A stretch of 64,000 bases of DNA from Hemerocallis citrina (lineage: Eukaryota; Streptophyta; Magnoliopsida; Asparagales; Asphodelaceae), in contig CM030362.1 in NCBI GenBank assembly GCA_017893485.1, forward strand, positions 38,472,984 to 38,536,983. Reading direction: 5' to 3'. Of the stretch, positions 1-11,219 are shown one piece after another. The notes below the pieces were generated by a model, which did no database searches, was not told the DNA's origin, and saw nothing but the letters and a program-made list of their open reading frames with translations. Each line of letters begins with the position of its first letter. Position 1 is the stretch's first letter. The translations under genes and the position numbers were made by a program.

Positions 1-120
1 CATGTTTATATGAATCTAGATCTTAATCATGTTGCAAAAGTGCTTTAATATAAAATCCTAAATCATGAAACTATAGATCTTTGCTAAATTAAAAGAAGAA
101 GAACATTAAAAGCGAAAGCA

Positions 121-262
121 CTAACCTGAAGCCATTGATGGAGATTGCGCAGAGGGTTTGGATCTTCCTATATAATACGCACTTCTATGAGATGTCGTCT
201 CTCTATTCTTCTATTGATGGGATCACAGATGGAATAAGAAGATGCGTATATATAGGGGACCA
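121..262 (-). promoter_or_regulatory. Possible start of a host gene (TATA box, start codon, splice donor) running off the left edge
   Basis: Reading the minus strand there is a TATA-like stretch (CTATATATACGC, about 256-245), a second one about 80 bases on (ATTATATAGG, about 178-166), a short leader, then ATG at 135-133 followed by GCTTCAG and GTTAGT at 125-120, a good match to a plant splice donor. If real, exon 1 encodes only Met-Ala-Ser plus one base and the rest of the gene lies beyond position 1. This is inferred from signals alone. There is no protein similarity to test within the window, and chance assembly of such signals in AT-rich DNA is quite possible. Confidence 0.25.
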
Positions 263-512
263 TAACCCTAATTGATAATTATTGATTTTCAATTTTGCCC
301 ATCACAAAATAAGAAATTTAATTTACGTTCTCTACACGTGTTATATCACACTTTAAATTATATGCTTTTAACCCATTACTTAATCTTGATTAGATCACTT
401 TAATTTGGGTTAGACTTTAGAATAGCAATTGTACATTTAGTCACATATGTGAGCCCACATAGATTATTTTCCAACTAACTTAACATGTACATTCTATGTG
501 ACTTTATTTATT

Positions 513-685
513 GAGTAATGCTTTAGCCACTACCAATTTCACTACCATTTTCTTCACTACCTTAGGTGGCATACTCCTATTGGAGAGTTCTCCCACCTAC
601 TCTATCATCCCCTACCTATTGAAGTGTGCCACCTAAGATAGTGAAGAGAAATGTAGTGAAATTGGTAGTAGTTCTAGCATTACTC
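513..685. mobile_element. Mutator-type MITE with ~60-bp terminal inverted repeats and 9-bp TSD
   Basis: The 173-bp element begins GAGTAATGCT and ends AGCATTACTC. About 60 bp at each end are imperfect inverted repeats (both contain ACTACCAATTTCACTAC and CTTAGGTGGCA), leaving a short central loop. It is flanked by a perfect 9-bp direct repeat TTATTTATT (504-512 and 686-694). Long TIRs with a 9-bp duplication are the hallmark of Mutator-like elements. It has no coding capacity and would need a transposase in trans. Confidence 0.85.
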
Positions 686-694
686 TTATTTATT

Positions 695-1887
695 TGTCTA
701 CTTGATGATCGATGAAGTAAAAATGTATGGTCAGTACAGGCCTTGATTAATCATGTCATACCTATTCTTAATAATAGGTCGTGATTGATGTAAACGACTT
801 TTGAACTTCATATTTTTTTATCCACGACTAAGACAGTTTACCGCACGCACTAATCATCTTCACTCTTGAGTAATACAAATCTACGTGGATGTAACGTAAC
901 AACTGTAGCAAGCCATCCCATTTCATTTTTTCACTGATCGAGAATGAGAATTGACAGCTTATATGTATTTAGACAATAATGGGAGTCCCCCGTTTTGAGC
1001 TGCTCTCCTCTTGTTATCAGATACTAGCTAGTACGTTTTATTATGGGGAGAGGAGAGCCAAACGAAACGTGAAGCAGGATTGATAGCGAGACATCAAGAA
1101 GTTGGACTCTTGCACATAACACTACTGCACTGCACTGAGACTATTGCATTGCATGCATCATTGCATCATATGTGTATTTATCAGAGAGAAAGGAAAAAAT
1201 AAATTTAAATATACAAATAAAGGTAAAGAGAGAATTGAAGTTTGTGGGAGTTGGCGTCATGCAGAGGTTAAGAGCACGCGTACACGGGCAGGGATGCAGT
1301 CAGTCACTACGTCACTGACATGATGAGATGACCTAATCATCTTCTGTGAATCTGTCATGTATAAATAAAATAATAAATTATTTATTCTGCATGATCCGAT
1401 TGCTTCTTTTTCCTATTTGCTACCTTTCCTCCATCTTTTAAAATGTAAGTCATTCATTCATCAAAAAAATGTAAGTCATTCGGAATTTCTATACGATTAT
1501 TAAAAAACAATTTTGAATTGAGTAAAAGTATTTAGTATTTTTAATTTAGAAAGCTCATTATAATGTTCAATTTGTCATCTTCTAATTATTTTTTTTTCTT
1601 TTCCAAAAAATATAAGGGTAAATTTGGATACCTCATAGAAAATTAATTTTAGACATTTAAGATTGACAAAACCTTTGCTTGAAAATCTAAAATGACTTAT
1701 ACTCATGAAAAAAAGAAGAAAAAAAGGCTAGAATGACTTATATTTCGAAATGGAGAAACTATATTATAGTGATTAAATCAATTCTGGAATATATTTATCT
1801 TTGTACTACTAACTGAATATTTTTTTTGTTTGTAGGTTATGTTTTAGAAAATCATCCTCAAATTTTAGGCAAAATCAATAAACCTAC
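695..1887. other. Unique AT-rich DNA, no gene recognised
   Basis: No family-level protein similarity or repeat structure was recognised here. Short ORFs are not supported by codon use or homology. The last five bases (CCTAC, 1883-1887) are the left copy of the target duplication of the Tat retrotransposon that follows. Confidence 0.6.
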
Positions 1888-2406
1888 TGATGCGGTTTGT
1901 TTTTGGGGTGTGGCTGCAACAGGTGTGAGTTCTTGTAATTTGTGGAATGAAAATAGTAGTATTGACGTCGGTCCGACCCCGGAGAGCGGGACAGTCCCGG
2001 CTCGGAGACAGGAGTGAGGTGGGGACCGGGTGCTCGGCTCGGATCCAGCAGCTCGGGTCGGGTTTATGGGCTCGGCTCGATCCTGGGTACCTGCACACTG
2101 CCTAGAAACACCGGGAGAAGTCCTGACGACATGCCCTCCGACTATCTAGTCAGTCATTTAGAAGAGCAACGGTAGCTAGGGTTCAGGGGTAGAAAATTTG
2201 ATTACCTTATACAGTGAGGAGGGGGCCTAGTATTTATAGGTAGGGGAAATAGGTTTGAGACTCTACTGGGCCGGGTCGGACCCGTTTGCTCGTGTGCCTG
2301 AAGTGGCAAAAACCCGTTGGACTTCTGTTGACCTGATGATCAGGGGAGAGTGGTTTTTAAGGAGATTTGGTGGCCCAGGAGGGGCCTCGTCATCTGACCC
2401 ATATCA
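1888..2406 (-). repeat. 3' LTR of the Tat retrotransposon
   Basis: This 519-bp LTR runs TG...CA on the plus strand (TGATGCGG at the left, CATATCA at the right) and matches 20863-21385 along its length. Both copies contain GTTTTTGGGGTGTGGCTGC and the ACCTGCACACT segment. The clear divergence between the two copies points to an old insertion. Confidence 0.92.
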
Positions 2407-2424
2407 GGAGCCCCTCACTCCTGG
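2407..2424 (-). other. Polypurine tract of the Tat element
   Basis: Read on the minus strand this is a purine-rich run (AGGAGTGAGGGGC) ending next to the first base of the 3' LTR, where the plus-strand primer of an LTR retrotransposon is expected. Confidence 0.7.
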
Positions 2425-4479
2425 AGGGCTGGGTAATCCAGCCGTGTAGGAGTGATTTGCCTCTGTAGGAAGATTGGAGCGGTGTGTATGGTGAAAATAT
2501 GGTTTGTATCTTCCTGGAGAGGCCAGCGGGATAGGATGAAAAGGATCCCCTTGAAAGTATAAGGGGCATTAAGAGCCGAATACAGGGGCTCGCTTAGCTG
2601 AGCGTCGATGGTCGGGAGATGAGCCCCCCATGCTTGTGGTGAAAGCTAGGGGTGGCTCGAGGTTGCCACCGAGCACCGAGCCCACATACTTGCTGGAAAG
2701 CTATAGGGGCGTCGAGAGCCGAAATTAGGGGCTTGCTTAGCCGAGCGTCTAGGGTCGGGAGACGAGCCCCCTTGCTTGTGGTGAAAGCTAGGGGTGGCTC
2801 GAGGTTACCACCGAGTGCCAAGTCCCCATACTTGTTGGAAATGCTATGGGGGCATCAAGAGCCGAAAGTAGGGGCTCGCTTTAGCCGTGTAACGCCCCGA
2901 ATCCCAAATACAACTGAATTCGAAAGTTCTACAGGATCTTTCCACTTCATTTAGTACAATTTTACAAGAAAATTAAAACTTTTTACTTTACATCAGAGTT
3001 TACATAAAACTTTACTCTTTACATTGCACAGCAGAAGTAAATTTACAACAATTAAATAAATGTACAACAACATTGAATAATTTTTAAGCATCTGTTCCTC
3101 TTTAATCTTTATCATGTCACTTACCTGCATATAAAACTGTGGGTACGTCAGTTTATTCAACCGACGAACATTATACATGGCCATCCTCTCTATGCCGAAA
3201 ATAGTATAACTCATTTTCCATATTTAACAAACACAAACTTGTCACATGTCAAACTAAAGGGACTACCCTATTGATGTCGTGTTGTGATTGTGCACTTAGT
3301 CCTTAATGCAATTATTTATATTATATGACACTAATACGCACTTGTTCGGATTCTATGCATCCCATACTACATAGGTCCGAGGGCAAGGCCTTAATCGTTC
3401 TTCATCTTTGTAGGGTTCAATCCCCTGCCATGACTTAATCTACTACTGTAACTATGGTAAATATCCTAGATGTTTTCTGACCTATGAACTCATGTCTAGG
3501 CGCCCTGGAGGAAATCCCATCGCACTGACACATGACTCATCATGCAGGCATCATGTGGTAATTCAGCTCCTACCATAGACATGACACCACCCGTAGTCTT
3601 CAAACATCTCACGAGCGTCGCCACCGGGACGGTACTCTGGAGCAGTATCCACGCCCTATCATGACTCATCATGGGACATCCTGGGATACGCTCTCGTCGC
3701 TAATCCAATGGCCCTCATACTCAATGTTTTTCTCTTATTTTCATCACCTCTTCACTATGTAACTAATCCTTAGTTCTAATGAAATAGAATCGTGGACAAA
3801 ATCAAAGCACTAGAGTTAGCCTCTCCACTAAGCCGGACTTATTCATTCATTCAAACATGACCAACCTTGGTCTTTCATTTCAAATTTCATTTCATTTCTT
3901 TCCAAATGCCTGGGGAGACTTAGCTACTCTTTTGTGTCAATTCCAATTCACAATTTTTAAAGTTGAGCGTTTCCAACTCATAAGTTCACAAGTTGAGTTA
4001 TCATACTCAAAAGTATTTCTCTTTTCCAATCATGATTTCTAAATTGTTCAATAGTCCATAATTATACATTAAATTCAACTATTCATCATGTAACTCATGG
4101 AATATTATTTTCACATTAAAACCCACATCACTAATTATTCAATCAAAGATGGATATTTACACTTCATAATTTGTCGCCCTATTCTCCATTGAGAATAACT
4201 CACATCACTTCACATAATATAATTTCTATCTTTATTTCACTTCTTTTCTGATATTTTATTTCAAGTCTTTTTGCAAAGTGCAACTTTTATAACATACAGG
4301 GGTATAATTATAATTCTAAATTATACATTTTATTTTCAAAACATACTTCATTTAATGCAAATAATCCTCAAATTATTTTTCATAAACTCCACATAATTTT
4401 AAGATAATAATCATATTTTTTTCCATATTTTTTTATCATTAAAAATCCCAAAAAAAATGTTTTTTCTCCAATTTAAATA

Positions 4480-4560
4480 CTGGCCGAACCCAGTATTCGA
4501 ACCCACGACCACAGGGAAAACCGCCCAAGGCACAAACCACTAGGCCGAACGCTATATGCG
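4480..4560 (-). other. tRNA-like module 2 in large LTR copy 1
   Basis: On the minus strand the sequence holds GGCCTAGTGG, like a Pol III A box, and then GGGTTCGAATAC, like a B box, at tRNA-like spacing. A corresponding module is at 14684-14760 in copy 2 and one at about 39340-39445 in copy 3. Cloverleaf folding was not checked, and it is unlikely to be a working tRNA gene. Confidence 0.5.
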
Positions 4561-4630
4561 TTAATAGGAGAGGCTGAGAGCATTAGATGCTCTCAGCCGC
4601 TGTTCTATATTTTTTTTTGAAAAATAGGAA

Positions 4631-4735
4631 ACAAAACTATGGTGCCACAGGGATTCGAACCAGCAACCTGGGACTCCGAAAACTCACTGTAGCAAATAGA
4701 GCCGTCCCAACCACTTGAGCTATGCGCTCGGATTG
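4631..4735 (-). other. tRNA-like module 1 in large LTR copy 1
   Basis: On the minus strand TAGCTCAAGTGG matches the Pol III A-box consensus and GGTTCGAATCC matches the B-box consensus, about 45 bases apart, followed by CTGTGGCACCAT. This is the better preserved of the two modules. Related sequences lie at 14839-14945 (B box decayed) and about 39195-39270. Confidence 0.55.
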
Positions 4736-7319
4736 TCAATGGTACAACTCTAAGTTCACTTAAATCAATCCTCTCTGTTATCAAAACATTTCGAAATTCA
4801 ACAAGCTCTCATTTCATTTCGCTTTTATAAAAATTATTGTAAAATTCCAGATTGATTATTACCATCATGAATTATACTCCAGTATATAGAAAATATTTTT
4901 TTTAATAATTAAAACATATTTTTCATACAATTAATTCGAATTGTGAACTATCACTACCACATTTCTTTTTTTTTTTTGCATTTCTTAACAATTAACACCA
5001 CTAATCTCTTCATTAGCAAACTTCATATTAATTTCCTGTTTTTAATCATTTACCAAACATACAAATCTATCTTTTAATTCATTCATTTCAATACAACACA
5101 AAGATTCATTTAAACGCATAAAGTAGCATTGTTAATCTACTAACTTTTGTGTCTATAATTCATGGTGTAGGTAATAAAACTTTCTTTAACAATCCATGGC
5201 TATAATCAATTCACACAAAATTTAGACTTTTACTAATAAAACCACATACAATTGCACATCCACATTCCAATCAAATTATAGATCAATTTTCCAATTAAAT
5301 GTGTATTCTTATTAATCTTTTTCATGCATCATTTTTTCCATTCAAATCTAGCATGCATTCCTATTTAGAAATGTAGAAAATTATCCCACCTTAGTTTGGA
5401 GAGAAAAACAACTAGCAACTCCTAAACGAATGTCCTTGCAAATGAACGATCCTCCTCCTAGAAGCGCGCACTCGAGCCTCCAAGCACACAAAATCGAGAG
5501 CTCTCCTTGATGGTAACCGACCTCTCCCCTTCTTGATGATGCAAGCACAATCTTCCCACACACTCTCAATCTTTCACTCACTTACTAACTACTAGATAAT
5601 TGTATTTTGAACTATAGAGTGGAGGAAAAATTTAGCACAAGAATACTAGCCAAAGGGGGGGGGGCATTTATACTATAAAAATAGGAGAATGGATGGCTAA
5701 GATTGAAGTAGGAGTTAGGAACAAATGGCTTAGATTTAAGGAGGAGTTACACTAACTACCCATGATCAAGTAACCACCACCACCATAACTCCACTCAAAA
5801 TTTTGATTTCCCTCCAAAGTCACAACCGGCCATGCTTGGAGAGTGCACTTTGCACGTGTACGTTCAATGCAAGTGCAAGCATTTGCCTCCAAAAATTTGT
5901 ACATTATATTTTACATAAAAATAAACTTTAAATTGTATCCTACATGACAAGTTGTATTTAAAAATAAAATAGCTCATGGACTTTAGTTTATGGGCCAAAA
6001 TAATAATTTATAAAAGAAAATAAATAAATTCAATTTGGGCTTTTAGAAAGAAAGGCTTTTTGTCTAATTGAAAGAAGGCTTTGTATAAAATAATTAAAAG
6101 CACATATTTAAATATCTATACTCATCATGATGAAAATATTTACTAAAAAAATTGCACGTGCACACTACGTGCAAAATAAAATAATTTTCATTAAATGAAA
6201 AATCGGGGCATTACAAGCCGAGCGTCACGGGTTGGGAGACGAGCCCCCTGCTTGTGGTGAAAGCTAGGGGCATCGAGAACCGAATGTAGGGGCTCGCTTA
6301 GCCGAGCATCGAGGATCGGGAGACGAGCCCTATGCTTGTGGTGAAAGCTAAGGGTGGCTCGAGATTACCACCGAGCACCGAGCCCCCATACTTGTTGGAA
6401 AAGCTATGGGGGTGTCGAGAGCCGAAAGTAGGGGCTTACTTAGCCTAGCGTCGAGGGTCGGAAGATGAGTCCCCCTGCTTGCGGTGAAAGCTAAGGGTGG
6501 CTCGAGGTTACCACCGAGCGCCGAGCTCCCCATACTTGTTGGAAAAGTTTTGGTATGGCTCGAAGTCACAACCGAGCTCCGAGCCCCAAGACTTGTTGGA
6601 AAAATTTTGGTATGGCTCGAGGTCACAACCGAGCTCCGAGCCCCAAAACTTGTTGGAAAAGCTTTGGTATGGCTCGAGGTCACAACCGAGCTCTGAGCCC
6701 CAAGACTTTGTTGGAGAAGCTTTGGTATGGCTCGAGGTGACGACCGAGCTCCAAACCCCACAACTTGTTTGGAAAAGCTTTAGTATGGCTTGAGGTCACA
6801 ACCGAGCTCCGAGCCTCAAGGCTTGTTGGAAAAGCTTTGGTATGGCTCGAGGTGACGACCGAGCTCCAAACCCCACAACTTGTTTGGAAAAGCTTTGGTA
6901 TGGCTCGAGGTCACAACCGAGCTCCGAGCCCCAAGACTTTGTTGGAGAAGCTTTGGTATGGCTCGAGGTGACAACCAAGCTCCGAACCCCACAACTTGTT
7001 TATAAAAGCTTTGGTATGGCTCAAGGTCACAACCGAGCTCCGAGCTCCAAGACTTGTTGGAAAAGCTTTGGTATCGAAGAGGCTGAACTTGCTCCTCTGT
7101 CGTGGAGGAAAGGGGAGTAGTGGTAATGAAGCAAGTGCAGTACTTGAGCCGTTGCCACAGGACACCGAGCCACTATACCAACTGACAAGGCCGAGGGTAA
7201 AACCAGAATTTTGTGTCAAGCTGACATCATGGGAGTGAAATCAAGGTTTTTGGAGATCCTAGTGGCCGTTAGATCTTGATGATCAAGATTGGACGGTGAG
7301 GATCTTTTTGCGGAATTCG

Positions 7320-7395
7320 AGGAGTCTCTCCCCTCCTATAAGTCTCCCACCCCTCTCTTCATTTCTTCACTTTGCACTCTCTCTCTTTATAACAT
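7320..7395 (+). promoter_or_regulatory. Possible promoter of the antisense gene in the Tat element
   Basis: CTCCTATAAGTCTCC (about 7331-7345) is a TATA-like motif, followed by a pyrimidine-rich leader of CTCTCT and TTCATTTCTTCACT about 100-150 bases ahead of the antisense ORF. A similar arrangement (ACTATATAACCCTCACC then a TTC-rich leader) occurs at about 10816-10865. Inference from motif and position only. Confidence 0.35.
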
Positions 7396-7479
7396 GAATT
7401 TTCACCTCTTTGCTGTCGGCGGCAACTTTTACAGTGATCCTCCTGTTTTCCGGTAATTAGATTAGTATTCTATTTTCTT

Positions 7480-10422
7480 ATGTCACGCTCTCAGTTCGGC
7501 TCTGAGATGAGCTCTTCAGGTCGTGGTTTGGTGGAGATCGAGTCACAGTCAACGTCTTGGTCACTGGATGACCCTACTTTGGGAGAGGAAGAACATTTGG
7601 ACTCGGTATCCGGGGGCGTGAGTGTTGTGGTTCTTGTCATGGCCCATTTGCAAAGTCATATGCCGCAAGAGGGGTCGTCGGGGGAGGAGATGGAGGAGGG
7701 GTCCGAGGAGGAGCTTGTGGAGGAGGAGGGCGATCATGAGGGGGCGAAAAAGGAATCTCGGGAGAGGGCAACTAGGAGGGGGCGAAGAAGGAACCGAGGG
7801 AGAGGTAGGGGAGGAAGAAACGGGTCTCCCTCCTTTGCTGCCGTTGTCGACTCCGTCTCCGGAGAGGAAGCCTTGCCCCTGTAGGAGAAATTAAAGTGGA
7901 TTCGGCCGGACAGTTCGAGCACGCCAGACGAGCTCGAAGAAGGGCTTGCGGTTCCTCCTCCGTCTAATAGGAATCCAGGGTCAATCAGGATGTATCCTGA
8001 TGACATTGAGGAACTTGTCCAATTCACTGCAGGGGAGCGTGCATCTGATTGGACCCTGATAAAGATGGACAGCATCCAATGTGTGCTGAAGGTAGACTAT
8101 TTACCGATATTAAGGGCAGCTTACTTCAGCTTACTTCATTCCTCGGGAGTTTGAGCTGTTGATTCTAAGCCCCAGTCTTCGTCCAACTACTGAGTTGGAG
8201 AAGAGTTTCTGGATGTTTTCCGAGGACGCTTTCGTCTCGGGACTGAGATTGCAGCTGCACCCGTTTATCAAGAAGGTGCTGAGGTGGGGGAGCTGAGTCT
8301 GATGCAGTATGGGCCCAACTCGTGGAAGCATCTGGTCTGCTTCATCCTAAAGTGCCAGGAGTAGGGAGTCAAGCCGAGGCTTAAGTATTTCTACGCCGTC
8401 TTGGGGGTGAGCTCGCTCAGAGATATGAAGAGGATCTTATATATGTTGTCACGCCCCCACAAGAGAGTGATACACGGGCACATGGACTCGATAAAGGCAT
8501 GGAAGCTTGTTGTTCGGAACGAGACGCCTTGGGAAATTCCAACAGTTTGGAATTTTTATAAGCCGAACCATAAACCGCCGAGGTGGAGGGACTTGACGGA
8601 AAAGGAATGGGCAGAAGTGGATAAAATTGTCGAGGAGCACAGCATCGGTTGGCCGCGCGTCACAAAGTTACATCTGGCCCGAGCCGGACTGAGCCCAGCG
8701 CCCCCTTGTATGTTTTTGTTTCCGCTTTGTTTAATTTTCTGCCTTCGTGTTAACATTTTTCTTTTTCTTTATCAATGGATGCGAAGAGCCTAGAGATGAG
8801 GAATGCCCTCTTGGCCTTGATAGTGAAGAGGAGAGCTGACAGGGAGAAGGCTGCCAAGGAGAAGGCTGCCCCGGTAGCAGGGTCCACCCAGGGGGCGGCG
8901 CAGGGGGCGGACCAAGGATCTTCGGAGCGGCCTCCGAAGAAGTCAAAGATAAGCCACCCATCTAAGGGGCCGAAGGAGTTGGAGCCAAGCTCCAGCAGTA
9001 AGAAGGTGGTGGAGGTTCTGAAGGCGGGAACCCCAGCACTTCGCCATGATGCCCAAGAGATGGTAGGCAGGAGGGGTCTAAGGTAGTTTGCTCCAGATTG
9101 GGCGGTTAAGGAGGGCGACACCATGACAGAAGGCCCGATTGCAGTGGAGGTGGTGGAAAAGCTCGTCACAGAGCGTGATCGGATGAATCTGGCGGGAGAG
9201 ACATCCGAGGTGGCCTACATGAAGTGGGATTAGGCACAGGTCGCGGTAAGTATTTGTTAGTTACCCGCATTGCGCTTAGTATTTATGAATTTTGCATCTA
9301 ACTCAGTTCTTCTCGGTCAGGTGCTGCTGCACGGGACACATCTAAGGAAGTGGTTGGAGAAGGAGGTTCAACTCGAGAAGTAGAATGCCAAGCGGTACAT
9401 CCGAGAGGGGAAGAAGCTGAAGGACAAGCTAACGGCGGCTGAGGGAGCTCATGCGATCCTTCAAGGCGAGATGGCTTCCCTGCAAGATCAGCATGCGCGC
9501 GAGATCCCAGTGGTTCGAGCTGTGGCGAAGTTGGCGTACGAAGAGCAGGAGATGGCCTCTGCGGACGAGCTGATCCAAGCTCAAGACGACGCTTATGACC
9601 GGGCCAAGGAGCACTTCCTGCACCTTTATCCAGATGCCAAGATCGACCACCTAAACTACGGGTGGGCACCTCCCTTGCTTCCACTGACCCCCGGGGGTAA
9701 GGAAGACGAGGCTCCAAAGGACCCTCGTCTGGAGGAAGAGGCCGGGGGTGAACCGACTGCCGAAGAGGTGCCAAAGTGGTGTAGGATTTTTACTTTCCCT
9801 TTTTTTTTCTTTTTTTTTTTTTTTGGGACTTGCCATGTGCGGACTGGCCACCGCTTTTTGTAACACAATTTTTGAATTTATAGAAACAAAATTTTGGCTG
9901 ATCCCCTGTAACTAGTTATTTTTAGCAAGCTTTCTTAGAGAATCGTTGTCACCCCCCTGTTTTTGCTAGATGATTGAGACTGTCGAGGCCGACCTCAGTT
10001 CCGTCGAGGTCCGAAAACTTCAAAATAAGCTAGAGTCCAAGGAGAGTGTGCTGATTTGCTATCGTAAGCAGGCTCGTGATCGAGAAGCTGCAGTGGACTA
10101 TTTTATGAACAAGTCTAAAGAGCTTAACTTAGAGGCGGCTCGTTTGAAGAAGGCCCTAGCCGACCGCAATTGGGGGAGTACCGAGATGAATTGGGCTCTA
10201 TCTAATGCCTCCACCCGGCTCCATACCTTCAAATCCGTTCTTCGCGAGGTCGTTGTTGAGAAGGAGCTGGAGATTCAGAGGCTGAAGGTGCTGCTAGGCA
10301 TCGAACGACCTCGGCTCGGCTGTCCGGGGTCAGGAGGCCCCTTTTTCTTGGGCTCCTCGCCGATCCTGTATCTGGAGATGGCAAGGCCTGCTGACGTGCA
10401 GAGCTCGGTTGCAGGGACGTAA
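7480..10422 (+). pseudogene. Antisense ORF gene of the Tat element (putative gypsy-type transposon protein), decayed, apparently four exons
   Basis: Function is unknown. Exon A (7480 to about 8708) begins with an acidic, Glu-rich stretch and an Arg/Gly-rich stretch (RRGRRRNRGRGRGG), then a domain with LRLQLHPFIKKVL, LSLMQYGPNSWKHL and a tryptophan-rich tail. This resembles the plant family annotated as putative gypsy-type transposon (Pfam PF04195, by memory of the family). Exon B (about 8775-9246) is Lys/Ala/Ser-rich; exon C (about 9320-9777) and exon D (9970-10422) are predicted coiled coils. Likely introns have GTAAGT at 9247, TCAG at about 9317-9320 and a pyrimidine-rich GCTAG acceptor ending at 9969. 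Breaks seen: TAG at 7882-7884, a 10-bp tandem duplication near 8120-8140 that shifts frame, and TAG at 8362-8364. It reads opposite to gag-pol, so the genomic RNA carries its introns unspliced. Confidence 0.7.
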
Positions 10423-10869
10423 ACAATGGCTATGCCCAAGTTGGGGGATGAGATTGCTGGAGGGCAGAGCTGTTCCGCCGGGCTTGAGGCGGCTCTTGTG
10501 AGCCCGGAGGATCTGGGGAGAGGCCCTTAGGTAGAAGTTTAGGGAGAATGCTGTAACGTTTTTCAATTGTACCGCAGCCTTTGAGGGTGTTTATGAATAA
10601 GACTTGATTTGTCCGACCCTTGTTGACTTGGAAAAATTAGGATGTTGACTATTCCTCGAACCGGGCTCCAAACCCCCTACTTTGCTCGGGATTCGAGCTG
10701 TGTCGTTCTCCGATAGCACTTAATGGGGGATGTTTTATCTTCCGATAATACTTAATAGGGGACGTTTCATCTTCCGTCGTTTGGACCCCCCAATGTCATA
10801 AATGTGCCTCACTGGAGGACTATATAACCCTCACCCCTTCACCAGAAGTTCATTAGAAACTTTCTTACT

Positions 10870-11200
10870 TCACCGTGAAATCCCGTCGCCGGTGACTTTC
10901 CTGCCACCCTCTGACAATTCGGGGTTGAGGCTCCGAGGACCGTTTACCCCGAGTTGTCAGCGGGTGAGAGGTAGGTCGACCCCGGGGGCGGGAATCGGGG
11001 TGTTCGCTGAAGGCAGGTGCCTTAAAATGGAATTTTTGGCCGAGATCCCCGGATCAGTGGCTCTCCCGCCACCCTCTAATAATTCGGGATTTCGACTCTG
11101 AGCGCCGTTTACCCCGAGTTTTCAGTGGGTGAGAGGTGGGTCGACCCAAGGTTCAGGGCTCGGGGCATTTGTCGAAGGCGAGCGCCCTAAATCTTAATGA
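10870..11200. repeat. Two to three tandem units of about 165 bp
   Basis: CCACCCTCT(G/A)A(C/T)AATTCGG occurs at about 10904 and 11069, with GTTTACCCCGAGTT and GGTGAGAGGT(A/G)GGTCGACC following in both. A partial third unit runs to about 11200. It sits between the antisense gene and the 116-bp array. Confidence 0.75.
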
Positions 11201-11219
11201 AAACTTTTGGGTAGGGATG

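Larger units (their letters stand above)
2888..6215 (-). mobile_element. Large LTR-like element, copy 1 (probable solo LTR), 3328 bp
   Basis: The element starts TGTAACGCCCCGA and ends TCGGGGCATTACA, which are imperfect inverted ends of TG...CA type. It is flanked by a perfect 5-bp duplication AGCCG (2883-2887 and 6216-6220). It has no protein-coding signal. A related 3273-bp copy lies at 13170-16442 and a truncated, opposite-strand copy at about 37300-40488. TATA-like sequences in all three (here minus-strand TATAGTATAAATGC, about 5668-5681) set the sense direction as minus here. Ends, duplication size and lack of genes fit a solo LTR of a gypsy element with very long LTRs; a chromovirus of Tekay/Del type is possible but unproven. 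Confidence 0.75.
2585..7072. repeat. Higher-order tandem array (143-bp and 57-58-bp units), interrupted at 2888-6215
   Basis: Units starting GGGGCT(C/T)GCTTAG occur at 2585, 2728 and 2871, a 143-bp period, and resume after the inserted element at about 6289 and 6431. From about 6497 to 7072 the period changes to 57-58 bp, with GGTATGGCTCGAGG repeated at 6554, 6611, 6668, 6726, 6784, 6841, 6899, 6957 and 7015. The 143-bp unit looks like an 85-bp module plus one copy of the 58-bp module, and one unit (6216-6289 region) lacks the 58-bp part. Arrays in the 3' region of Tat elements are known to seed satellites. Confidence 0.88.

Noticed and set aside
1826..2017. 63-aa ORF that could look like an exon after TTTGTTTGTAG
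   Set aside because: It runs across the boundary of the Tat LTR at 1888, so it cannot be a native exon.
4631..4735. True tRNA gene
   Set aside because: A and B boxes are good, but the sequence recurs, diverged, in the other copies of a repetitive element; a tRNA-like module is the safer call.
6484..7238. Several overlapping repetitive ORFs on both strands
   Set aside because: They are translations of the 57-58-bp tandem repeat; all frames show the same periodic peptides.
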